In this document: positions 1 through 7,004 of the stretch, in pieces
How positions within the stretch are numbered: position 1 is the first letter of the stretch
Layout: each line of letters opens with the position of its first letter
DNA from: Amorphoplanes digitatis
GTDB lineage: Bacteria > Actinomycetota > Actinomycetes > Mycobacteriales > Micromonosporaceae
Assembly: GCF_014205335.1 (NCBI RefSeq)
Contig: NZ_JACHNH010000001.1
Span: 3,094,501 to 3,158,500 of the forward strand
Length of the DNA stretch: 64,000 nucleotides
Reading direction: 5' to 3'
The notes under the pieces: generated by a model
Told to the model about the DNA's origin: nothing
Database searches by the model: none
The model's input: the letters and a program-made list of their open reading frames with translations, nothing else
Made by a program: the position numbers and the translations under genes

Positions 1-824
1 TCCTGCGCCTGCGCGGTGTCGCCCAGGTGGCGTTGCGCCACGGCGAGGGTGAGCAGGAACTCGGCCATCGAGTCGATGTCGTCCCCGCCGCCGGCCGCCT
101 GCTCCGCAACGTTCGCGCGGGCGGTGCGGGCCGCGTCGCCGTGCCGGCCCAGGGCGATCTCGATGCGCGCGAGTGTGTCCACCGCGTCCGGGGTGAGCCG
201 CTGCCCGGCCCGGTCGGTGGTCTCGCGCAGCCGCTCCATGGCGGCCCAGGCCCGCTCGAAGTCGCCGGCGAGGTACTCCGCGTACGCGAAGTTGTTGAGC
301 ACCGTCACCAGCATGGCGGTGTCCGCCAGGCCCAGCGCGATCTCCTCGGCCTGCCGGTACCGCTCGCGGGCGGCGTCCGGCGAGCCGGCCATGGCCAGGT
401 CGTCGGCCAGCTTCACCAGCATCACGGCCCGCAGCCGCGGCGGGGTGTCGTCGTCGAGGAACTCGACGGCGCGCAGCGCGTGTTCGAGCCCGGTCGCGGT
501 GTCGCCGAGGTTGTCGTAGACCGCGGACAGCATCTGATGGCTGCGGGCCAGCAGCGGCCGGTGCGCGCGCTCGTCGGCCCAGCTGTTGGCCTCCCAGCAC
601 ATCCGGGCGGCCCGGGCAACGTCGCCGGCGCGCCGGTGCATGTTGGCCTGCAACAGCCGGGCGCGGACCTGCACCGCCTCGTCCGGCAGCGCGCGTGCGG
701 CGAGCTCGATCTGCTCGGAGCGGGCCAGCACCGTCTCGGTGTCCGCCCCGAAGCGGTCCTCCAGCGCGGTCAGTTCCGCATCCAGGTCGCGCCCGGCGAT
801 CGAGGCCTCACTCACAGCGTTCAT
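1..824 (-). CDS. Tetratricopeptide-repeat protein, 5' part (runs off the left edge)
   Basis: The frame opens at an ATG at 824 and stays open to base 1, giving about 274 residues with no stop, so the 3' end lies outside the window. The protein is almost entirely alpha-helical and Ala/Leu/Arg-rich, with degenerate 34-residue TPR-like units, such as the stretch beginning ARSHQMLSAVYDNLGDTATG and a later one containing LNNFAYAEYLAGDFERAW. TPR arrays are protein-interaction scaffolds. In actinomycetes such N-terminal arrays are often fused to a GGDEF diguanylate-cyclase or a regulator domain, but that part would lie outside the window. The alternative frames here are shadows. I am confident it is coding and moderately sure of the TPR fold; the function is unknown. 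Confidence 0.72.
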   Translation of the reverse strand, partial: MNAVSEASIAGRDLDAELTALEDRFGADTETVLARSEQIELAARALPDEAVQVRARLLQANMHRRAGDVARAARMCWEANSWADERAHRPLLARSHQMLSAVYDNLGDTATGLEHALRAVEFLDDDTPPRLRAVMLVKLADDLAMAGSPDAARERYRQAEEIALGLADTAMLVTVLNNFAYAEYLAGDFERAWAAMERLRETTDRAGQRLTPDAVDTLARIEIALGRHGDAARTARANVAEQAAGGGDDIDSMAEFLLTLAVAQRHLGDTAQAQ

Positions 825-860
825 TATCGGTTGCCGCCGCCCGATCCGGAACCTCCCGAC

Positions 861-888
861 CGCCCCGCGCGGCGTGCCGCGCGGGGCG
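861..888 (-). terminator. GC-rich hairpin terminator
   Basis: A perfect 13-bp inverted repeat (CGCCCCGCGCGGC at 861-873 and its complement at 876-888) with a 2-nt centre lies just past the stop of the 69-residue gene and before the TPR gene. Actinobacterial terminators often lack a U-tract. It could end the small gene's transcript. Confidence 0.6.
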
Positions 889-895
889 TATTCGG

Positions 896-1105
896 TCAGA
901 CCATCAGGTCCACGGTGCCGGTCTTCTCCTGCCGCTCCGCCAGCGCCTTCACGTCGGTCTTGACGACCGCCTCCTTGTCCGCGGCGGCGACCCTCTGTGC
1001 GCTCTTCTCGGCGAGGTCCGAGGCGACCTTCTCCTGGAACCGCTGGAACTCGATGCGCGCGGCGGAACCGGTCGAATTCGCCGGGCCGATGCCTTCTACC
1101 GCCAT
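896..1105 (-). CDS. Small hypothetical protein (69 aa)
   Basis: The ATG at 1105 is preceded by GGGAG at ribosome-binding distance on the minus strand. The product is hydrophilic and helical: a flexible Gly/Ser start, a charged helix (FQRFQEKVASDLAEKSAQRV), a Lys/Ala-rich middle and a short hydrophobic end, TVDLMV. There is no signal peptide, membrane segment or Cys. I do not recognise the family. A terminator hairpin follows it and an 80-bp gap separates it from the amine oxidoreductase, so it is probably its own transcription unit. The good RBS and lack of overlap with another gene support a real small gene. Confidence 0.55.
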   Translation of the reverse strand: MAVEGIGPANSTGSAARIEFQRFQEKVASDLAEKSAQRVAAADKEAVVKTDVKALAERQEKTGTVDLMV

Positions 1106-1185
1106 GCCGTACTCCCGTCAGATGATCTACTCTCGGCCCTTCCATCGGCCGGTCGATCGACATCTGCACCTTTATTCGCGAAATC

Positions 1186-2484
1186 CTAAGGACGGGCGCG
1201 TTCCAGCCGGTCGCGCAGGGCGGTCGCGTGCCGGACGGAGTTGATGCCCAGCCAGCGCAGCGGCTCCGGTTCCCAGCGCCGGGACCGGTGCCCGACCCAG
1301 GGCAGCCCGGTCAGGTCGGTGCCGGCGCCGGTGATCAGGTCGGCGAGCGTCCGGCCGGCCAGGTTGGCCGCCGCGACGCCGTCGCCGACGTAGCCGCCGG
1401 CCCAGGCGACGCCGTCGCGGAGCCCTACCGAGGGCATCCAGTCCCGGGGGATGCCCAGCGGCCCGCCCCACCGGTACTCGACCGGCATGGACACGCCGAA
1501 CAGGTCGGCCAGGGCCCGGCGCAGCGCGTCGAAGACCGCCGGCTCCCGGTCGTACGCCGGGCGCACCCGCGACCCGAAGTGGTACGGCGCGCCCCGCCCG
1601 CCGAACGCGAGCCGGTCGTCGGCGGTGCGCTGACCGTAGACGATCAGGTGCCGATAGTCGGTGAACGTCTCCCGCCGGGCCAGCCCGATCCGCTCCCACG
1701 CCGACGGCGGCAGCGGCTCGGTGGCGATCATCAGCGAGTACACCGGCGCCAGCGCGTGCCGGTGCCCGGCCAGCCCGGAGGTGTAGCCCTCCAGGGCGCG
1801 GACCACGACGTCCGCGCGTACCGTGCCGTGGTCGGTGACCACCGACCCGCGCGACAGCCGCAGCGCCCGGGTGCCCTCGTAGATCGCGACGCCGCCGCGC
1901 TCGACCGCCGTGGCCAGGCCGCGGACCAGGGTCGCGGGCTGTAGCGAGGCGCAGTCCGGGCTGAAGGTTCCGCCGCGGACGCCGGTCGCGCCGCAGATGC
2001 CCGCCGCCGCAGCGGCGTCCAGCAGCCGCACGTCCAGGCCGTACTCCTCGGCCTCGCGCGCGGAAGCCTCGGCCCGGCGCAGCTGGGCGGCCGAGCGGGC
2101 CAGCGCCACCGTCCCGCCCTTGGCGAAGGAGCAGTCGATGCCCTCCGCCGCGGCCGCCCGGCCCACCTCGTCCACGCTCGCGGCCAGCGCGCGGTGCATG
2201 GCCACGGCGGCGTCGCGCCCGTGCCGGCGGGCCAGCGCGCTCACCGGCACCGGGAACAGCCCGGAGCACCAGCCGCCGTTGCGGCCCGACGCGCCGAAGC
2301 CCGCGTACTCGGCCTCCAGCACCGCGATCCGCAGGCCCGGGTCGGCGCGCGCCAGGTAGTACGCGGTCCACAGCCCGGTGTACCCGCCGCCGACGATCGC
2401 GACGTCGACGTCGCGGTCGCCGGGCAGCGGCGACCGGGCGGCCGCCGGCTCGTGCGCGGCGGCCAGCCAGTACGACGCGCTCAG
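1186..2484 (-). CDS. FAD-dependent amine oxidoreductase (DAO/PuuB-like)
   Basis: A protein of about 432 residues with an N-terminal Rossmann FAD motif (VDVAIVGGGYTGLWTAYYLA, then the E of LEAEYAG) and the GASGRNGGW segment typical of the DAO family that includes gamma-glutamylputrescine oxidase PuuB. The C-terminal GWAGGYVGDGVAAANLAG-like stretch is the second FAD contact. The family oxidatively deaminates amines with O2, giving aldehyde, ammonia and H2O2. There is no ATG or GTG near the expected N-terminus. The best start is a CTG at 2484 overlapping the TGA of the upstream aminotransferase, implying translational coupling; this start is tentative. The operon order regulator, aminotransferase, oxidase suggests polyamine or related amine catabolism. 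The exact substrate is inferred. Confidence 0.85.
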   Translation of the reverse strand: MSASYWLAAAHEPAAARSPLPGDRDVDVAIVGGGYTGLWTAYYLARADPGLRIAVLEAEYAGFGASGRNGGWCSGLFPVPVSALARRHGRDAAVAMHRALAASVDEVGRAAAAEGIDCSFAKGGTVALARSAAQLRRAEASAREAEEYGLDVRLLDAAAAAGICGATGVRGGTFSPDCASLQPATLVRGLATAVERGGVAIYEGTRALRLSRGSVVTDHGTVRADVVVRALEGYTSGLAGHRHALAPVYSLMIATEPLPPSAWERIGLARRETFTDYRHLIVYGQRTADDRLAFGGRGAPYHFGSRVRPAYDREPAVFDALRRALADLFGVSMPVEYRWGGPLGIPRDWMPSVGLRDGVAWAGGYVGDGVAAANLAGRTLADLITGAGTDLTGLPWVGHRSRRWEPEPLRWLGINSVRHATALRDRLERARP

Positions 2485-3851
2485 AGGTGGGTCCAGGCCT
2501 CGGTGAGCACCGAGCGCAGCGCCTGCTCGATCTCGGCGAAGTGCTGCTCCTCGCAGATCAGCGGGGGAGCGAGCTGGATGACCGGGTCGCCGCGGTCGTC
2601 GGCGCGGCAGTACAGCCCGCTCTCGAACAGCGCGCGGGACAGGAAGCCGCGCAGCAGCCGCTCGGACTCGTCGGCGTCGAACGTGGCCTTGGTGGCCTTG
2701 TCCTTGACCAGCTCGATGCCGAAGAAGTAGCCGTCGCCGCGGACGTCGCCGACGATCGGCAGGTCGGTCAGCCGGTCCAGGTAGGACCGGAACAGCGCCG
2801 AGTTCGCCCGGACGTGGCCGTTGAGGTCCTCGCGCTCGAAGATGTCGAGGTTGGCCAGGGCGACCGCGGACGCCACCGGGTGCCCGCCGAACGTGATGCC
2901 GTGCGAGAACGAGTTCGCGCCGGTCAGGAACGGCTCGACCAGGCGCTCGGACGCGATCATCGCGCCCAGCGGGACGTACCCGGAGGTCAGGCCCTTGGCG
3001 CAGGTGATGATGTCGGGGGTGTAGCCGTAGCGGGCCGAGCCGAAGTACTCGCCGAGCCGGCCGAACGCGCAGATCACCTCGTCGGAGACGAGCAGCACGT
3101 CGTAGCGGTCGCAGATCTCGCGGACCCGCTGGAAGTAGCCGGGCGGCGGCGGGAAGCAGCCGCCGGCGTTCTGCACCGGCTCGAGGAACACGCAGGCCAC
3201 CGTGTCCGGGCCCTCGAACTCGATGGCCTCGGCGATGCGGTCCGCGGCCCAGATGCCGAACTGCTCCTCGCTCATGGACTCGTCGGGGCGCCGGTAGTAG
3301 TTGGTGTTCGGCACCTTCAGCGCGCCCGGCACGAGCGGCTCGAACTCCTGCTTGATCAGCGGCAGGCCGGTGAGCGACAGCGCGCCCATTGTGGTGCCGT
3401 GGTACGCGATGGTCCGCGAGATCGCCTTGGTCTTCATCGGCTTGCCGGTCAGCTTGAAGTAGCTGCGGGCCAGCTTCCACGCGCTCTCGACGGCCTCGGA
3501 GCCGCCGGTGGTGAAGAAGACCCGGTTCAGGTCGCCGGGCGCCAGCGCGGCGAGCCGCTCGGCCAGCTCGACCGCGGTCGGGTGCGCGTAGGACCAGAGC
3601 GGGAAGTAGGCGAGCTCCGAGGCCTGCTTGGAGGCGGCCTCGGCCAGCTCGGTGCGGCCGTGCCCGGCCTGCACCACGAACAGGCCGGAGAGCCCGTCCA
3701 GGTAGCGGCGGCCCTGCTGGTCCCAGATGTACGGCCCGGAGCCGCGCACGATGACCGGCACCTCGGCGGCGCCGGCGCCGGTGTATGAGGACATCCGGGT
3801 GAAGTGCATCCACAGATGGTCCCGGGCGGCGGCGGAGAGTTCTTCGGTCAT
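2481..3851 (-). CDS. Class-III aminotransferase, putrescine/omega-amine type
   Basis: 456 residues, the usual length for PLP fold-type I class-III aminotransferases. Visible features: an aromatic N-terminus (HLWMHFTRMSSY) typical of the putrescine/beta-alanine:pyruvate group, GGSEAVESAWKLAR for the PLP phosphate cup, AYHGTTMGALS, the D of LLVSDEVICAFGR, and the Schiff-base Lys in ITCAKGLTSGYVPLG. The ATG at 3851 overlaps the regulator's TGA (ATGA), so it is preferred to the ATG at 3863. It probably transfers an amino group from putrescine or a related diamine to pyruvate, alongside the FAD oxidase encoded just downstream. The substrate cannot be fixed from sequence. Confidence 0.88.
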   Translation of the reverse strand: MTEELSAAARDHLWMHFTRMSSYTGAGAAEVPVIVRGSGPYIWDQQGRRYLDGLSGLFVVQAGHGRTELAEAASKQASELAYFPLWSYAHPTAVELAERLAALAPGDLNRVFFTTGGSEAVESAWKLARSYFKLTGKPMKTKAISRTIAYHGTTMGALSLTGLPLIKQEFEPLVPGALKVPNTNYYRRPDESMSEEQFGIWAADRIAEAIEFEGPDTVACVFLEPVQNAGGCFPPPPGYFQRVREICDRYDVLLVSDEVICAFGRLGEYFGSARYGYTPDIITCAKGLTSGYVPLGAMIASERLVEPFLTGANSFSHGITFGGHPVASAVALANLDIFEREDLNGHVRANSALFRSYLDRLTDLPIVGDVRGDGYFFGIELVKDKATKATFDADESERLLRGFLSRALFESGLYCRADDRGDPVIQLAPPLICEEQHFAEIEQALRSVLTEAWTHL

Positions 3852-4303
3852 CGGGTCCCCCACGCGTAGGTCTGCTTGGCGAGCTTCAGGTACATGAATG
3901 TCTCCGTTCCGGTGACGCCCGGCACCGCACGGATGGAGTCGTTGAGCAGCGTCAGCAGGTGCTCGTCGTCGGTGCAGACGAGCTCGACGAGCAGGTCGTA
4001 GCCGCCGGCGCAGTAGACGACGTAGTCGACCTCGGGTATCTGGGCGAGGGCCTCGGCCACCGGGCGCAGGTCGCCGGTCACCTTGACGCCGACCATCGCC
4101 TGCCGGGCGAAGCCCAGCATCAGCGGGTCGGTGACCGCGACGATCTGCATCATGCCTCCGTCGAGCAGGCGTTGTACGCGCTGCCGGACGGCCGCCTCCG
4201 ACAACCCGATGATCTTGGCGAGCCCGGCGTAGGACATGCGTCCGTCGCGTTGCAGGTGCTCGATGATCTGCTTGTTGACATCGTCCAGGGCCAGGTCCGT
4301 CAC
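3848..4303 (-). CDS. Lrp/AsnC-family transcriptional regulator
   Basis: 151 residues with the classic layout: an N-terminal winged helix-turn-helix (DVNKQIIEHLQRDGRMSYAG, then LAKIIGLSEAAVRQRVQRLLDGG) followed by a RAM ligand-binding domain (VDYVVYCAGGYDLLVELV). These proteins are octameric or hexadecameric feast/famine regulators. It is the first gene of the minus-strand amine operon and overlaps the aminotransferase by 4 bp. It is divergent from the saccharopine-dehydrogenase-like gene, and the 236-bp gap between them holds two inverted repeats suited to autoregulation and divergent control. The effector is probably an amine or amino acid. Confidence 0.93.
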   Translation of the reverse strand: MTDLALDDVNKQIIEHLQRDGRMSYAGLAKIIGLSEAAVRQRVQRLLDGGMMQIVAVTDPLMLGFARQAMVGVKVTGDLRPVAEALAQIPEVDYVVYCAGGYDLLVELVCTDDEHLLTLLNDSIRAVPGVTGTETFMYLKLAKQTYAWGTR

Positions 4304-4335
4304 GCTGCGATTCTGGCTTGAGCCCGGGGGAATCG

Positions 4336-4350
4336 CAACGGAATCCGTTG
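4336..4350. promoter_or_regulatory. Palindrome upstream of the Lrp/AsnC gene
   Basis: CAACGGAATCCGTTG is a perfect 7-bp inverted repeat around one central base, 33 bp upstream of the regulator's start. Lrp-type regulators bind 15-bp imperfect palindromes, so this is a candidate autoregulatory site. No promoter was resolved beside it. Confidence 0.4.
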
Positions 4351-4439
4351 GCGAGTTCCGGCCGGTCCCGTGATTCCGTCGCGCTGACCCCCCGAAGGTG
4401 GCGCGGGCGCTCCGGGCCGGCGGTGTCGTGGTCTCACAA

Positions 4440-4454
4440 CTGCGTTTATCGCAG
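4440..4454. promoter_or_regulatory. Lrp-like operator next to the divergent promoter
   Basis: CTGCGTTTATCGCAG has 5-bp arms around an AT-rich centre, the architecture of Lrp/AsnC boxes in an otherwise GC-rich gap. It ends 12 bp before the -35 element of the plus-strand gene, a position suited to activation or repression. Confidence 0.45.
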
Positions 4455-4466
4455 ATTTTTGGGCCA

Positions 4467-4494
4467 TTGACAAGCGTTTCCGTCGCGCTAACGT
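4467..4494 (+). promoter_or_regulatory. Vegetative promoter of the saccharopine-dehydrogenase-like gene
   Basis: TTGACA (4467-4472), a 16-bp spacer and TAACGT (4489-4494) match the actinobacterial housekeeping sigma consensus. The start codon is 46 bp downstream with a GGAGAGG ribosome-binding site. The spacer contains TTCCGTCGCG, which recurs in nearby gaps. Confidence 0.6.
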
Positions 4495-4539
4495 GCTCGT
4501 AACACGTTTTCGGTGCTTGTTACGCGGAGAGGCGTTGTC

Positions 4540-5745
4540 ATGCGTGTACTGCTCGTAGGTGCCGGCGGCGTCGGCGCCGCGGCCGTCGGCATCGCCGCCC
4601 GCCGCGACTTCTACGAACGCTTCGTGGTCGCCGACCGAGACCTCGCCCGCGCACAGGCGGCGGTGTCCGGGCATGAGCCGAAGGGCTTCGTCGCGGCCGA
4701 GCTGGACGCCTCGTCGGCGCCGGCCGTGACCGCGCTCTGCCGCGAGCACGGCATCACCCACGTGCTCAACGCCGTCGACCCGCGCTTCGTCATGCCGATC
4801 TTCGACGGCGCGCACGCGGCCGGCGCCGACTACCTCGACATGGCCATGTCGCTGTCGCGCCCGCACGCCGAGCAGCCGTACTCACTCACCGGCGTCAAGC
4901 TGGGCGACGAGCAGTTCGCCGCGGCCGGCCGCTGGCTCGACGAGGGCCGGCTCGCCCTTGTCGGCATGGGCGTCGAGCCGGGCCTGTCCGACGTCTTCGC
5001 GAGGTACGCCGCCGATCACCTCTTCTCCCGGATCGACGAGATCGGCATCCGGGACGGCGGCAACCTCGTCGTCGCGGGCTACGACTTCGCGCCCTCGTTC
5101 TCGGTGTGGACCACGATCGAGGAGTGCCTCAACCCGCCGGTGATCTGGGAGGCGGACCGCGGCTGGTTCACCACCGAGCCGCTGAGCGAGCCGGAGGTCT
5201 TCGACTTCCCCGGCGGCATCGGCGAGGTCGAGTGCGTGCACGTCGAGCACGAGGAGGTGCTGCTCATCCCGCGCTGGGTGCCCGCGCGGCGGGTCACCTT
5301 CAAGTACGGCCTGGGCAAGGAGTTCATCGACGTCCTGAAGACCCTGCGCAAGCTAGGGCTGGACCGCACGGCGCCGGTCAAGGTCGGCGGGGTGTCGGTG
5401 TCGCCGCGCGACGTGGTGGCGGCCTGCCTGCCCGACCCGGCGGCGCTCGGGCACCGGATGACCGGCAGCACCTGCGCGGGCACGCTGGTCACCGGCGCGG
5501 ACCGCGACGGCGATCCGCTGACGGTGTACCTCTACCACGTCGTCGACAACGAATGGTCCATGCGGGAGTACGGGTCGCAGGCGGTCGTCTGGCAGACGGC
5601 CGTCAACCCGGTGATCGCCCTGGAGCTGCTCGCCGCCGGGGTGTGGCAGGGCGCCGGCGTCCTGGGCCCGGAGGCCTTCGACGCCGTGCCCTTCCTCGAC
5701 AAGCTCGTCGAGTACGGCTCACCCTGGCAGCTGCGCGAGCAGTGA
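4540..5745 (+). CDS. Saccharopine dehydrogenase-like NAD(P)-dependent oxidoreductase
   Basis: 401 residues starting at an ATG with a clear GGAGAGG RBS. The N-terminus MRVLLVGAGGVGAAAVGIAA is the Rossmann dinucleotide site, and the later TGSTCAGTLVTG and YLYHVVDNEWSM segments are usual in the saccharopine dehydrogenase/carboxynorspermidine synthase superfamily. Such enzymes join or split an amino acid and an aldehyde through reductive amination. It sits divergently beside the Lrp regulator in an amine-catabolic block, so a role in lysine, polyamine or aminoaldehyde metabolism is likely. The 3' end overlaps the convergent GABA aminotransferase gene by 27 bp. Confidence 0.85.
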   Translation: MRVLLVGAGGVGAAAVGIAARRDFYERFVVADRDLARAQAAVSGHEPKGFVAAELDASSAPAVTALCREHGITHVLNAVDPRFVMPIFDGAHAAGADYLDMAMSLSRPHAEQPYSLTGVKLGDEQFAAAGRWLDEGRLALVGMGVEPGLSDVFARYAADHLFSRIDEIGIRDGGNLVVAGYDFAPSFSVWTTIEECLNPPVIWEADRGWFTTEPLSEPEVFDFPGGIGEVECVHVEHEEVLLIPRWVPARRVTFKYGLGKEFIDVLKTLRKLGLDRTAPVKVGGVSVSPRDVVAACLPDPAALGHRMTGSTCAGTLVTGADRDGDPLTVYLYHVVDNEWSMREYGSQAVVWQTAVNPVIALELLAAGVWQGAGVLGPEAFDAVPFLDKLVEYGSPWQLREQ

Positions 5746-7002
5746 TCCGGCGAGGATGTCCAGGCCCCGGGTGACCTGCTCCTCGGAGATCACCAGCGGG
5801 GGCAGGAAGCGCAGCACGTTGCCGTAGGTGCCGCAGGTCAGCACCAGCAGCCCGGCGTCGTGGCAGGCCCGGGCCACCGCCGCGGCGCGCGCCGGGTCCG
5901 GCTCGATCGTCCCGGGCCGGACCAGCTCGACGGCGAGCATCGCGCCGCGGCCCCGCACCTCGGCGATGCCCGCGCCGGCCGCCGCGACGGCGTCCAGGCG
6001 CGGCCGGAACCACGCCTCGATCCGCTGCGCCGCGGTGTTCAGGTCGAGCTCGCGCATCGTCTCGATGGCGGCCAGCGCCGCCGCGCAGGCGATCGGGTTG
6101 CCGCCGTACGTGCCGCCCAGCCCGCCGGGGTGCACCGCGTCCATCAGCTCGGCGCGGCCGACCACCCCGGCCAGCGGCAGCCCGCCGGCCATGCCCTTGG
6201 CCGTCGTCACCAGGTCGGGCTCGACGCCCTCGTGCTCGCAGGCGAACCACGCGCCGGTGCGGCAGAAGCCGGTCTGGATCTCGTCGGCGACGAACACCGC
6301 GCCGGCCGACCGGGCCCAGGCCGCCAGCGCCGGCAGGAAGCCCGGCGCCGGCACCACGAAGCCGCCCTCGCCCTGGATCGGCTCGATCAGCACCGCCGCC
6401 ACGTTGGCGGCGCCGACCTGCTTCTCGATCACGTCGATCGCCCGCGCCGCCGCCTGCTCACCGGAGAGGCCGCCGTCGCGCAGCGGGTACGACATCGGCG
6501 CCCGGTAGACTTCCGGCGCGAACGGCCCGAACCGGTGCTTGTACGGCATCGACTTGGCGGTCAGCGCCATCGTCAGGTTGGTACGCCCGTGGTACGCGTG
6601 GTCGAACACCACCACGGCCTGCCGCCCGGTCGCGTGCCGGGCGATCTTGACCGCGTTCTCCACCGCCTCGGCGCCGGAGTTGAACAGCGCCGCCCGCTTG
6701 TCGAAGGTGCCCGGGGTCAGCGCGGCGAGCTGCTCGCAGACGGCGACGTACGACTCGTAGGGCGCGACCATGAAGCAGGTGTGCGTGAACCGCTCGACCT
6801 GCTCGCGGACGGCGGCGACGACCCGGGGCGCCGAGTTGCCGACGCTGGTCACCGCGATGCCGGAGCCGAAGTCGATCCACTCCCGGCCGTCGACGTCGTG
6901 CAGGCTGCCGCCGGCCGCGCGCTCGACGTACGACGGGATCACGGAGGTGACCCCGCGCGCGACGGCGGCGCCGCGGCGCTTGTGCAGTTCCTCGGAGTTC
7001 AT
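5719..7002 (-). CDS. gabT: 4-aminobutyrate--2-oxoglutarate aminotransferase
   Basis: 427 residues, standard for GabT. Motifs: the N-terminal RRGAAVARGVTSVIPSYVERA, NSGAEAVENAVKIAR (PLP phosphate cup), FDHAYHGRTNLTMALTAK, the EPIQGEGGF signature, ADEIQTGFCRTG with the PLP-pyridine Asp, and the catalytic Lys in TTAKGMAGGLPLAG. It converts GABA plus 2-oxoglutarate to succinate semialdehyde plus glutamate in the cytosol. It starts 2 bp after the dehydrogenase stop and is surely cotranscribed with it, giving putrescine-derived aminobutyraldehyde, then GABA, then succinate semialdehyde. The product would need a succinate-semialdehyde dehydrogenase encoded elsewhere, or the same neighbour acting promiscuously. 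Confidence 0.92.
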   Translation of the reverse strand: MNSEELHKRRGAAVARGVTSVIPSYVERAAGGSLHDVDGREWIDFGSGIAVTSVGNSAPRVVAAVREQVERFTHTCFMVAPYESYVAVCEQLAALTPGTFDKRAALFNSGAEAVENAVKIARHATGRQAVVVFDHAYHGRTNLTMALTAKSMPYKHRFGPFAPEVYRAPMSYPLRDGGLSGEQAAARAIDVIEKQVGAANVAAVLIEPIQGEGGFVVPAPGFLPALAAWARSAGAVFVADEIQTGFCRTGAWFACEHEGVEPDLVTTAKGMAGGLPLAGVVGRAELMDAVHPGGLGGTYGGNPIACAAALAAIETMRELDLNTAAQRIEAWFRPRLDAVAAAGAGIAEVRGRGAMLAVELVRPGTIEPDPARAAAVARACHDAGLLVLTCGTYGNVLRFLPPLVISEEQVTRGLDILAGSLLAQLPG

Positions 7003-7004
7003 CG

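Noticed and set aside
1106..1185. WhiG/FliA-type promoter (TAAA ... GCCGAT) ahead of the 69-residue gene
   Set aside because: Both half motifs are present on the minus strand, but they are spaced about 20 bp instead of 15, so the match is not acceptable.
1186..3813. An 875-residue minus-strand frame joining aminotransferase DNA to the FAD oxidase
   Set aside because: Its first half is the aminotransferase read in the wrong frame; only the last 432 residues are a real protein.
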